Shown: piece by piece, positions 28,910 to 37,177 of the stretch | How positions within the stretch are numbered: the stretch's first letter is position 1 | Layout: every line of letters begins with the position of its first letter | From: Planctomycetota bacterium | GTDB lineage: Bacteria; Planctomycetota; Planctomycetia; JALXBF01 | Length of the DNA stretch: 58,258 bases | Direction of reading: 5' to 3' | NCBI GenBank assembly: GCA_026991575.1 | Contig: JALXBF010000096.1 | Location: 1-58,258 of the forward strand | Notes under the pieces: generated by a model | Databases searched by the model: none | Seen by the model: only the letters and a program-made list of their open reading frames with translations | Told to the model about the DNA's origin: nothing | Made by a program: the position numbers and the translations under genes

Positions 28910-29638
28910 ATGTTGGGCCGTCTGGTGTGTTGGCTAAAGTCGCTTGCTGGTCGTCCGAGCGCTGAACATACAGAGTCGGTGCCGGAGCCGGTACGTTGCG
29001 CGCCGGTTGAGGTGCTTGCCCCACTGGCCGGTGACGACCCCGTTGAGCGGGCCAAGTTGCTCGTGCGGCTCGCTGCCCTGGCCGTGAAGGCGTCCACCCG
29101 GTCGGAAGAGGCTCTAGAAGAGCGGGACCGTGCCTCGCTGACGGCGCTGGTCAGCCTGGCACGCAGCGAGGCGTTGGAGGCCGGGATGGGCTTCGGTGAG
29201 TGGACCGAGGCAGCGTTCGAGGGGGAGGTGCTGCTGGACGGAGAGGATCGCCGCGCTACCGCCGAGCTGCTGGTGGCCCTCGACCTGGTGATCTCAGGCC
29301 TCAAGGACACTGAGGACGTGCCAGCGGGACGAAGTGCGGATGTGGCCGCAGGGCCGGACCTTGAGGACCACTCCCTTGGACCGCTGGCTCGGGTCGGCTG
29401 CGCGCTGGTTGGAGCAGACCGCTGGCCTGAACTAATCGCGGTTCGAAGGGCTGCGGCCCAATGGGAGCCGTGGCAAGCCCTCCGACGCGACGTGCTCTGG
29501 GAGCGGCTATTCATGACAGACGACGACCCGGATCCCTCCACCGGGGGACTCATGCCGCTAGCCGAGCGTGCCGCACGCCGGCGGGCGGCCTCCGGCGACC
29601 ACCCTCTGCCCATCGGTACGTTCGTCGCACACGCGTGA
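28910..29638 (+). CDS. Unknown acidic helical protein near the CRISPR locus
   Basis: A 242-residue protein starting MLGRLVCWLKSLAGRPS. The ATG is chosen because composition becomes protein-like here; GGAG lies 11 nt upstream, rather far. The first ten residues are mildly hydrophobic. The rest is acidic and helical, with blocks GDDPVERAKLLVRLAALAVK (41-60), SEEALEERDRASLTALVSLA (65-84) and RATAELLVALDLVISGLKD (115-133). The C-terminus (ALRRDVLWERLFMTDDDPDP) is also charged. No known domain was recognised. It lies between the nuclease-like pair and the CRISPR array on the same strand as the pair. A role in the same module is possible, but only by location. Confidence 0.6.
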   Translation: MLGRLVCWLKSLAGRPSAEHTESVPEPVRCAPVEVLAPLAGDDPVERAKLLVRLAALAVKASTRSEEALEERDRASLTALVSLARSEALEAGMGFGEWTEAAFEGEVLLDGEDRRATAELLVALDLVISGLKDTEDVPAGRSADVAAGPDLEDHSLGPLARVGCALVGADRWPELIAVRRAAAQWEPWQALRRDVLWERLFMTDDDPDPSTGGLMPLAERAARRRAASGDHPLPIGTFVAHA

Positions 29639-30497
29639 GCGGCGGCGACCGTGCCACACGGGGCTGCGCAGACGACCAACCGCTGACCGACATGCTGCGC
29701 GCACTGAGGTGCAGCCTGCTGGAGCTGGTTCTGGCGGGTCCCCCGGTGGCCAGTTCGGGGGTAGCCCGCCGGAACGGTCCCCGGCTGCGCAGGCCGAACT
29801 GTTGAAGCCAGCGGATGCGTTTACCGTGCTTGCGGAGGACCAGGTGCAATGACCCGCTGGAAAGAAGCCGGAGCTACCGCATTGGGGGGTTCGCATCCGC
29901 TGGATTGCCTGGCCCAGCACGGATCCTGTGCAGGAGGGACTGGTCACTGCAACGCAGGTACGCCGACCCGCACCGCAGCGGAGCGTGTTGTGGCCGCCGG
30001 TGGTGCCACCCAACAGCTTTAGCGGCGGCGCCAGGATGGATGCCGGCCGCGTCGAGAGGCTGCCGGGTGTCACACAGACGTGTCCGTAGATTCGCCCCCC
30101 GCCTCGGAGCTCTGGCTGCAGCGCTAACCGCCTCTGAACCCAACGCGGCGCCATCACACCTGCCACTGGCACCCGGTCCATAGCAGCGGACCTGGTATCG
30201 TTAGCCCTATCGACCTGGTGGGCCGACTGGCGCCAGTCCCTTGTCTCGTCGTCGCATCTCTCTGTCCGGTGGCCGGACACGCTAGACGCCACCCAATCGC
30301 CGGCCTCAGGTTGTGTGCCCTGTCCACGTCGCTCTTGGTTTTTTCCTGTGGACACTCCTTCAGCACACACTGACAGGGCGCGCTGATCGCCCGTAGAGCC
30401 GCGTCCCATTGCTCTGCCCGGGTAGTTCGCCGATCCTGTTGCACCGACCTGCTGCTTCCAGGTCCGTGGCGTGAAGCGTTCCGATCGTGCAGCCTGT
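29639..30497. other. Gene-poor region left of the CRISPR array (859 bp)
   Basis: No gene, terminator or RNA was recognised. It flanks the leader-distal (trailer) end of the array. Frames on both strands look random. Confidence 0.5.
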
Positions 30498-30534
30498 CCT
30501 CCGCTACCACTCTCGTTCGATAGGTGGGTACGGG
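30498..30534 (-). repeat. Degenerate terminal CRISPR repeat
   Basis: It aligns without gaps to the 37-nt repeat at 23 of 37 positions, best over TTCGATaGGTgGGTaCG against TTCGATTGGTCGGTGCG. It lies exactly 38 nt before the first perfect repeat, equal to the usual spacer length. Repeat decay at this end marks it as leader-distal, agreeing with a leader on the right. Confidence 0.7.
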
Positions 30535-30572
30535 CTCAACGTTGTGGTGTACCAATTCGACGGCCGGTCGGG

Positions 30573-31127
30573 GTTTCAATCCCATCGTGGTTCGATTGGT
30601 CGGTGCGAGCTTCATGAAAACTTTGGTTTTGGAGAGGATTTGTATTGGTTTCAATCCCATCGTGGTTCGATTGGTCGGTGCGAGCTTGAGAAGGTGCTCG
30701 ACGAGCTCGAGGGTGCCGGCGGTTTCAATCCCATCGTGGTTCGATTGGTCGGTGCGAGTTTTTGGAGGAGTGCTATGAAGCTCGAAAGTATATTCGTTTC
30801 AATCCCATCGTGGTTCGATTGGTCGGTGCGAGATGTCTACAATGTTTCACACAAGAGATTGTTAGTTACGTTTCAATCCCATCGTGGTTCGATTGGTCGG
30901 TGCGAGGGGGAAGCGGGGTGGCGGAGATTAAGCTCCGAACGGGCGTTTCAATCCCATCGTGGTTCGATTGGTCGGTGCGAGAACGAAAAACCTGTAGTTA
31001 TATTTGGATTGCCTAGGAGTTTCAATCCCATCGTGGTTCGATTGGTCGGTGCGAGGAGGAGAAGCCAGTAATAGTGTTTGGGGCGCCTAGGTTTCAATCC
31101 CATCGTGGTTCGATTGGTCGGTGCGAG
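30573..31127 (-). CRISPR. CRISPR array: 8 perfect 37-nt repeats, 7 spacers of 35-38 nt
   Basis: Identical repeats lie at 30573-30609, 30648-30684, 30722-30758, 30796-30832, 30870-30906, 30945-30981, 31019-31055 and 31091-31127. On the plus strand each begins GTTTCAATCCCATCGTGG and ends GGTCGGTGCGAG. Read on the minus strand the repeat ends in GGGATTGAAAC, and ATTGAAAC is the usual 8-nt crRNA 5' handle of type III and related systems. Transcription is therefore inferred from right to left, the same strand as the cas genes. Spacer lengths left to right are 38, 37, 37, 37, 38, 37 and 35 nt. An eighth spacer-like segment (30535-30572) lies beyond, next to the degenerate repeat. Several spacers are AT-richer than the host. 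Confidence 0.98.
30982..31090 (+). other. Two leader-proximal spacers matching one diverged coding site
   Basis: Spacers 30982-31018 and 31056-31090 agree at about 22 of 32 aligned bases. In the plus frame they read NEKPVVIFGLPR and EEKPVIVFGAPR, starting at the same codon. Most differences are synonymous or conservative. The peptide resembles the strand and start of a P-loop (FGxPRSGK-type). Confidence 0.8.
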
Positions 31128-31607
31128 GCACCTCAGCGCAACTGGCGACGTAGCAATCGGTTGTGATCGGTTTTGCCCGGAGCTCGCGAACCAGCCGCTG
31201 CGAGAGCGCCGGCTGCGCGCGGGCGCCGTCGCATCCTATTGCCAAACAACTGGTTGCGGTTGCCCGCAGGTGGGCCATTTTCGGCCGCGCCAGAGGTGCG
31301 GGCAACAGGGCGCCGGCCGGCCAGCCAGCGGCAGGACAAGGCCGGACGGCGACAACGCACACAGGATCACTTGTCCGGACAAGATGCCGCACCTGCAGCC
31401 TCCACCCATCCTAGCTAGTGCCGCGGGTAGCGACAAGGAGGTCCGAGGTCTCAGAAGCGCGGTCGCTCAAGCCGTGCGACGGGGGCCGGGACAGAGCTGC
31501 CAAGAGGCGGGAGCAGCCGGGGCGGGCGTGCCGCCGCGAAGAGGAGCTGCGGATGCCCAGCAGGCATCCGTTTGGTCCGGGGCGCAGCATCGCGCGCAAC
31601 CACCCGC
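31128..31607 (-). promoter_or_regulatory. Probable CRISPR leader region (480 bp)
   Basis: It lies between the leader-proximal repeat and the end of cas2. Repeat handle orientation, the decayed repeat at the far end and the adjacent adaptation genes all place the leader here. It is GC-rich. No convincing -35/-10 pair was pinned down, and frames on both strands look non-coding. Confidence 0.6.
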
Positions 31608-31958
31608 TCAGCGATCCTCCTCATCGGTGCTGGCACGTGAAGCCGAGCGACCGGGGACGAGCCGCAGGCCGTCAGCCCCGGCCGACGCTATGGCGGCGTC
31701 CGGGCAGAGCCAGCCCGGCAGACCGCGGCATCGTCCGAGAAAGGTTTCTTCCGAACGCAGCTGCCACGCTTGCACGACATCGGCTCTCAGGTCCATCACC
31801 GCGGCAGCACTGTCCAACAGCGCTTCCAGCTCACGTACCGTGCCGCGGAACAAGAACACCGACCGCTGCGTGCGCAACGCGTACCGCTCCATCACACGGG
31901 CAACCCGCTGCAACCGCCTGGGATCGGCGATGTCATAGGCAACCACGAACATTGCCAT
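31608..31958 (-). CDS. cas2: CRISPR-associated endoribonuclease Cas2
   Basis: A 116-residue protein starting MAMFVVAYDIADPRRLQRVA, with GGAG 8 nt upstream of the ATG. A GTG at 31997 overlaps the cas1 stop as GTGA and would add 13 residues. The ferredoxin-fold signature is clear: strand 1 MFVVAYDI with the conserved Asp8, helix RLQRVARVMERYALR, then TQRSVFLFRGTVRELEALL. The last ~45 residues extend past the usual Cas2 core (about 85-95) as a hydrophilic tail ending RASTDEEDR. Cas2 dimers bridge Cas1 dimers in the spacer-integration complex. It is the last gene of the RT-cas1-cas2 unit, 480 bp from the array. Confidence 0.93.
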   Translation of the reverse strand: MAMFVVAYDIADPRRLQRVARVMERYALRTQRSVFLFRGTVRELEALLDSAAAVMDLRADVVQAWQLRSEETFLGRCRGLPGWLCPDAAIASAGADGLRLVPGRSASRASTDEEDR

Positions 31959-31993
31959 CCGCTTGTCTCCGTGCTGTTGACCGGTGGTCTCTG

Positions 31994-33037
31994 TCACGAC
32001 TGAGCCGGCTGAGAATCTGGGCCCCGTGCCGACCGTGCCGGCGGGCGGCGGTCGAGGTGACGGAGAAGTTGGAAAAACCTTTCGATCTCGTTGTTAACAC
32101 GCCGACTGTGGTCGTCGCGACTCCAGGCTGCTTCCCATTGGGCTAGGACTCGAGAGAACGCGGCCGGACTTAGGATTACGCCGCCCTCGGGCCCTCGGCG
32201 AAAATCACCCGGGGCCACGATGCCGGTGTTGCATAGCCTCAAGACCCAGCGATCCACGATGCGCACCCGGAGCGGTTCGATCAGGTCACAGGCCAGTGCG
32301 GGACGGCCAGGTCGCGGCTCGTGCAAGGCGCCCAGAGCTACCTCCAGGCCCGCCGCGCGACAGCGTGCGACCAGACGCGACGTCAGCAGCGTGTACCCAA
32401 GGCTCAGCAGGGCGTTTACGGGGTCCCGCGGCGGCCGGCGATTCCGCCCGTGGAACGACCATGGCCGCTGGAGCCGCTCGCCCAAGATCCGAAACCAGAC
32501 CGCCGCCGCCGATCCCTCGATCCCCAGCAGTTCACCATGACTCGTGGCCCGGTCGGCTGCCTGACGGAACCGCCGTAACTCGCCGACCAACGCCCCGGTT
32601 ACGCCCCCGTGGCGTTGGAAGTAGCGTGCCGCCTCCAGCTGTGAAGCGATCTTGCGGACGACGACGTCCTGAGCAAGCACGAACTTCGCCTCCGGACGGC
32701 CGAGCACTCGGTACTGCATCAGCCTGATCGTGACGCTACCGTCTACCGGGGGCGCCAATAGACCACGAAGCCGAACGCCGCGGTAGGAAAGGAACGCTAC
32801 CAGAACGTCGTTCAACAACAGTTCATGCACCGCTGCGTCCGTTACCCCGACACGGCCGTAGCAGAGCACCAGCTCCAGCGGACGCAGATCGAGCGCAAGC
32901 TGCACTCCCTCTGCCGTCGCAAACGCTACCCGACCGTTAATCACCTTCAGCGTGCCCGGACCGACCAAGTGCGCGACGGGTGTTGCTACCACCTTCGGCC
33001 GACGCCTCGGACCGCTCTGCGTTTCCCGTGCTCTCAT
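31994..33037 (-). CDS. cas1: CRISPR-associated integrase Cas1
   Basis: A 347-residue protein if started at ATG 33037 (MRARETQSGPRRRPKVV); the frame is open to 33136. The N-terminal beta domain begins near KVVATPVAHLVGPGTLKVIN. The helical catalytic domain has the metal-binding residues in order: Glu174 in LLGIEGSAAAVWF, His239 in LGALHEPRPGRPALA, and Glu254 in CDLIEPLR. The length is close to normal. The 5' end overlaps the 3' end of the reverse transcriptase gene by about 100 nt in a different frame, so Cas1 is not fused to it as written. No strong ribosome binding site precedes the ATG, consistent with translational coupling to the RT gene. It catalyses spacer integration with Cas2. Confidence 0.94.
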   Translation of the reverse strand: MRARETQSGPRRRPKVVATPVAHLVGPGTLKVINGRVAFATAEGVQLALDLRPLELVLCYGRVGVTDAAVHELLLNDVLVAFLSYRGVRLRGLLAPPVDGSVTIRLMQYRVLGRPEAKFVLAQDVVVRKIASQLEAARYFQRHGGVTGALVGELRRFRQAADRATSHGELLGIEGSAAAVWFRILGERLQRPWSFHGRNRRPPRDPVNALLSLGYTLLTSRLVARCRAAGLEVALGALHEPRPGRPALACDLIEPLRVRIVDRWVLRLCNTGIVAPGDFRRGPEGGVILSPAAFSRVLAQWEAAWSRDDHSRRVNNEIERFFQLLRHLDRRPPARSARGPDSQPAQS

Positions 33038-34787
33038 GGCCCGTACCCGACTGTTCCTGGCGTTGCCGCTTCTTCCACCGATTGCGGCGCTCCCGCTTAC
33101 GCCGCGACCCGTTGTGCCGTGCCCCTGTGCCTTCATTCCGCTTCGTGTCGGCGGCCTCCTCCTGATCCGGTCGCATCAACGCCGGCGATTCCGGTTTCCG
33201 CTGCCGCGACGCCGGTACGTAACGGATCACCGGATCCGGTACGGCTGGACCGGCCGGCATCGTGGCTTCTGGCGGGGACGGCGGCAGTAACGCGGCCACG
33301 CCGAGGTCGTCGTCTTCCTGCCGTGGCTCGGCAAGCGACCCATCCGCCGTCACCTGCTCGGGGACCATCCAGGCCGGTTTCACGACCACGTTCTCGTAGC
33401 GGTGTGGTCGCAGCGTTCCTAACACCGTAAGCTGCACGCCGTCGACCTCCCAGGTGCGGAACCCGCCCGGAAGTCGTACCAGATGGCGTTTCCGCAGCTC
33501 GGCCCTGCTGAGGCCGAGCACCGTGCGCAGCAGACGCTCCACGCGGCCGAACACGTGATCATCCACGTCCAGGAAGACCTCATGAGCGTTCAGCGTCGTA
33601 CGGTACACACCAGCCCACTGCTTTAGCGTCGTGTTAAGCGACTTGATCCATTGCCCCAGATCAAACGCACTGGCCTCGATCCGTTCGCTCGGAGGCATGG
33701 TCATCTCGTCAATCTGTTCGATCAGTTCCAGGACCCGCTGCTCGGGAACCTCGCACGCGTATCGCGTGCCCTCAAACCACGGTTTCCGCCGCGGCACGAA
33801 CCGCAGCCCGAGCCACTCGAATCCGTTATCCGCCCGGCTGTACCGCCACCACCGCGCCGTCGTTCTGAGCCGTAGCTTCCGCGCAGCCCGGTGCACGGTG
33901 TGCAATGCCCGCCACATTGACCGTCGCGTGCCTGCGATGAGCAGGAGATCGTCAGCGTACCGGAAGAAACTGACGGTGCCTTCCGAGGCGGCCAGCTGGC
34001 CCAATGCTTCGTCCATCGGATGCAGGTACAGATTGCACAGCAAAGGCGACAGCGGGCTTCCCTGCAGAATGCCGACGTGACGAGGGGAGAGCCACCCGAT
34101 TCGCTTCGCCCCGGCGTATAGGACGGTCTTCACTAGTGCCAGGAAGCGACCATCTGAGACGCGATCGCCGAGCATTCCAAGCAGGAGGTCAACGTCGATC
34201 GAGCCAAAGCAGTCCCGCACGTCAACCTTGGCGACCCAGGCAACGTTAGCAGGCGAGAGGTTACGATCGGCCAGCGCACGGCACACCATCGCAGCGGCTC
34301 GGGCTACCCCCTGGCCCGGGCGGTACCCGAAGCTACGCCGATCGAAGGTCGGCTCAAGCACCGGTTCCAGCACCTGCTTCAGCGCCGCATGCACGATTCG
34401 ATCACGCACGTTCAGCAACGTAAGCGTGCGGATGCCACCGGTGCCATCGTCTTTCGGCACGTCGAACTGACGGTACGGGCCGGGGCGGTATTCACCCCGC
34501 ACGAGCTGCTCTGCTAACTCCTCCAGCACGATCCCGATCCGTGACGCTAGCTTCGCGCACGTCTGCCCGTCAGGGCCGGGAGTGTCGGCGCCGTCGGAGC
34601 GTGCGACGCGGTCCCAGGCAGCTAGCAGGTTCCTGCGGTCCGTCAACCGGGCCATCATGTACTTGGCAGGACGACGGCCGTAGTTGGTCTTCAAGAAGAT
34701 TTCGCGCTGCAGGTCAGTAAGGTCCTCTTTCACGTTGCTGCGAGTAACCGGTCTAACCCTTTCCTCAAACAGTGAGACCGTAACCAT
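32937..34787 (-). CDS. CRISPR-associated reverse transcriptase (group II intron-like)
   Basis: A 616-residue protein starting MVTVSLFEER, with AAGGAG 9 nt upstream. RT motifs are in order: RTLTLLNVRDRIVHAALKQV (120-139), FGYRPGQG (153-160), KVDVRDCFGSID (187-198, Asp189), GILQGSPLSPLLCNLYLHPM (239-258), and the active site FRYADDLLLIAG (275-286, Asp279/Asp280), then GFEWLGLRF (322-330). A thumb-like and maturase-like region continues to about 480. No HNH endonuclease or intron RNA is evident, and the gene sits directly before cas1. RTs linked to cas1 can allow spacers to be taken from RNA. Residues 490-616 form a Pro-rich then strongly basic, low-complexity tail (SRRKRERRNRWKKRQRQ at 561-577), part of which overlaps cas1. 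Confidence 0.93.
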   Translation of the reverse strand: MVTVSLFEERVRPVTRSNVKEDLTDLQREIFLKTNYGRRPAKYMMARLTDRRNLLAAWDRVARSDGADTPGPDGQTCAKLASRIGIVLEELAEQLVRGEYRPGPYRQFDVPKDDGTGGIRTLTLLNVRDRIVHAALKQVLEPVLEPTFDRRSFGYRPGQGVARAAAMVCRALADRNLSPANVAWVAKVDVRDCFGSIDVDLLLGMLGDRVSDGRFLALVKTVLYAGAKRIGWLSPRHVGILQGSPLSPLLCNLYLHPMDEALGQLAASEGTVSFFRYADDLLLIAGTRRSMWRALHTVHRAARKLRLRTTARWWRYSRADNGFEWLGLRFVPRRKPWFEGTRYACEVPEQRVLELIEQIDEMTMPPSERIEASAFDLGQWIKSLNTTLKQWAGVYRTTLNAHEVFLDVDDHVFGRVERLLRTVLGLSRAELRKRHLVRLPGGFRTWEVDGVQLTVLGTLRPHRYENVVVKPAWMVPEQVTADGSLAEPRQEDDDLGVAALLPPSPPEATMPAGPAVPDPVIRYVPASRQRKPESPALMRPDQEEAADTKRNEGTGARHNGSRRKRERRNRWKKRQRQEQSGTGHESTGNAERSEASAEGGSNTRRALGRSGHAEGD

Positions 34788-35076
34788 CGGCGCTGGCTCC
34801 TTCTGGTGACGATCCGACCGTTTCTCTCGGCTGGCTGCGGTGCCTGCTCTTGAGGTGGCAGTCCTATTTGATTTACTGTCCTGGGGGTGGAAACCTGACA
34901 GCTTGACGAGAAAATCCGGCAGCCCAGCGAAAGGCGAGCCCGTCGTCGTCCTGACCTGCTGAGGGCAGGATCTGGCCGGCTGGTCTTATGGAACATGGAC
35001 GGATGCGTTCGGACAGGGGCGTCGTCCGGAAGGCTACGGCCTGCGGAGCGGGTTGCCCGGACGTTATTGCTGTTCG

Positions 35077-36318
35077 CTAGCGGACGGGGTCCCAGGGCTT
35101 CCACTGGCCGGTCTTGTCGGGAGCTTCCAGGATGGGACGGCGGCCACGCGCCAGCGCGGCGGAGAGGAGCTCAAGCGGGACGTACGCGACCCCTTGCTCG
35201 CCGACATACGCTTCCACCTCGGCCAGCCGGACCGGCATACCGACCAGCTCCGGTGCGGGATCCCCCGGGGTGACCAGCTCCTCGGCAACGGGGCTGGAAT
35301 CCAGGGCTATGGCAAGCGCGACCCTGCGCAGCTCCAGCGGCAGTCCCCGCCCGAGCCGCGCCAGGTCGTCGCGCCATTGGACAATCGCCACATACTGGCG
35401 GTCCGGGCTGGCCCACTTGACTCCTTCCATGACCTGCGGCGTACCGGCGGGCGCCGCGGCCAGCGCAACTCCCTCAGGGGGCCTGCTGCGAGCCTGCTCT
35501 GCCGCAGCCTGGTACGCGGCCACCAGCTCCTGCAACCGCTGTACGACGACCCTTTGCTCCCACAGGGGCGAGCCAACCAGCAGGTGCGCCGGCGGCGGGG
35601 GGGGCGGTCCGGAAAGGAAACGTTCGCAGCGCACGACCTCTTCCAGCAGCGGTACGAACTTGCCCAGTGTACCGACCAGTTCGTCCCGGTTGGGGTCGGA
35701 CGCTTCAACAACCGCGCGGACATAGCGTTCCAGCGGCAGGAATAGGTCGGACGATTCAGTTAGTGCGTGCCGCGCCAGCTCCAGGGGCTGCTCCACGGCC
35801 GCAAGCTCTCGACCTCCCCCACCTGGGGCCGACCGAGCTACAGCCAAGACCAGCTCGGCATCGTCCAGGTCATCAAGCAGTGTCATTGCCCAGTGCGCGT
35901 CCGCTTCGCCTTGCTCGACCGCCTGCTCGTGCCACTCTTGCCATTCCCGCAGCCAGCCGGTCGGCCGCATCACGTCCAGCGCCATGGTGGCCAGTTCGCC
36001 CAGGCGCTCATGCATGGTTTCTTCGCACCGACGCAAGCCGGCCTCCTTGGCCGCGTCGCTGAACCACTCAAAACCATGCTTCGGTACAGACGTGCCGAAG
36101 GCCGCTGCTATGTACTCGTCACGCGTGCGCCTGAGCCGGGCCCAGGCTGCGAGCAGCTCGTAGGCCACTTGCGGATCCGAGGTGTCAGCAGCGGGCAGCA
36201 ATTCGAAGAACCAGTCGGCCCATTCTGCAACCAGCGGCAGCGGATCGACCGGTTCAGAGAGTTCGGCCAACTGCCGAAGCACACGCTGCAGCCTTTCGGC
36301 GATCGTTTTCGTGTCCAT
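35077..36318 (-). CDS. Unknown acidic helical protein upstream of the CRISPR RT
   Basis: A 413-residue protein starting MDTKTIAERLQRVLRQLAEL. It is acidic and almost wholly helical in appearance: WADWFFELLPAADTSDPQ, GWLREWQEWHEQAVEQGEA, TLLDDLDDAELVLAVARS and ERYVRAVVEASDPNRDELVG. A run of six prolines occurs in LSGPPPPPPAHLLVG. The C-terminal part (PDRQYVAIVQWRDDLARLGR, then GEQGVAYVPLELLSAALARG) may be a separate domain. No family was recognised. It lies 289 bp upstream of the reverse transcriptase on the same strand, so it could belong to the CRISPR transcription unit. That link is positional only. Confidence 0.7.
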   Translation of the reverse strand: MDTKTIAERLQRVLRQLAELSEPVDPLPLVAEWADWFFELLPAADTSDPQVAYELLAAWARLRRTRDEYIAAAFGTSVPKHGFEWFSDAAKEAGLRRCEETMHERLGELATMALDVMRPTGWLREWQEWHEQAVEQGEADAHWAMTLLDDLDDAELVLAVARSAPGGGGRELAAVEQPLELARHALTESSDLFLPLERYVRAVVEASDPNRDELVGTLGKFVPLLEEVVRCERFLSGPPPPPPAHLLVGSPLWEQRVVVQRLQELVAAYQAAAEQARSRPPEGVALAAAPAGTPQVMEGVKWASPDRQYVAIVQWRDDLARLGRGLPLELRRVALAIALDSSPVAEELVTPGDPAPELVGMPVRLAEVEAYVGEQGVAYVPLELLSAALARGRRPILEAPDKTGQWKPWDPVR

Positions 36319-37177
36319 CGCTGTCGTCTCTGCTGAGTCTGCCTTCCCTGGTTACCACCTGGCGGCCGGCGGCATGGCCATTCCACAACCATCAGGCCGC
36401 AGCCTGCCGAACGATCGAGCGACGGGCTACAGGCGATGCCGTGCTCGATCGCGCCGTGTCGGTCCCGTGAAGCCTGGCGCAGCGGGTGCGACCTTGGCGG
36501 ATACGGTCGCCCTGCGGGCCGGACGCGCCGGGCGCCGCAGAGCCCTCAGAGGCAACGGTCCCGCCCGGTGTCCTGCTACGAAAAGGACACAGCGTCCGGA
36601 TTTTTTCTGACGGAACGGGCGGGGGAGAACGTTCGGGAGCGATGCGACCGTGCCGAAAAGCAACCCTCGATGCCGGAAGGCGTGTCTCAGGACCAGGCGA
36701 GGACGTTGCCGCGCGCCGCTGCAGATGCTCGCGCGCACCGGCTCGTCTGCCACCCCTGTTCACCTACAGTTTAGGTTTCCTCGCCTGTCCCGACCACACG
36801 GTGCGTGCGCCCTAATGTCTGTGCCAGACAGCATACGACGGGGGGGCACCGAAGCAGGCGGCCGCCACGCCACCGTAACCGGGCCGGTGAACACGTGCGG
36901 GTAACACCGGTCCACGTCGGTACGCAACGGTATGGGCCTGGTGACCCGACTCGGGCGCGCACGGAAGACGCTACTCGGATTGGCTGATGACTCGGCCTCC
37001 ATGTGCTTCCCGCTGCGGTTAGCAACGCACATGTGCTGCCCGTTAAGCCAACCGGCCCCCCGCCCGCTTCGTTGCCGGATACGCGTCGCAAGTTGACCCA
37101 GGACAATGTCATGTCAGAAAGCGCTAGGGCTCTCATGGTCAGGGGAGGTTCAGAGCCGCGCGGCATGGCGAGTGTCG
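36319..37177. other. Gene-poor region (859 bp)
   Basis: No gene was recognised. A perfect 7-bp inverted repeat (GTGTCCT/AGGACAC, 36568-36590) is followed ten bases later by a run of six T at 36601, too far for a standard terminator. Frames on both strands look random. Confidence 0.5.

Noticed and set aside
28831-29679. A 282-codon minus-strand frame opposite the acidic protein at 28910
   Set aside because: It is Ser/Arg/Ala-rich with no motif, and the plus strand has better codon character and a plausible start, although the plus-strand gene itself is only moderately certain.
30487-31071. A 194-codon plus-strand frame running through the CRISPR array
   Set aside because: It is created by the repeats; the repeated SHRGSIGRCE and NPIVVRLVGA peptides are translations of the CRISPR repeat in different frames, not a protein.
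32825-33430. Plus-strand frames opposite cas1 and the reverse transcriptase
   Set aside because: Both minus-strand proteins carry intact catalytic motifs, and the plus-strand translations have none.
36568-36606. Perfect 7-bp inverted repeat followed by six T, considered as a terminator
   Set aside because: The T run starts 10 bases after the stem, too far for an intrinsic terminator, and no gene ends nearby on the plus strand.
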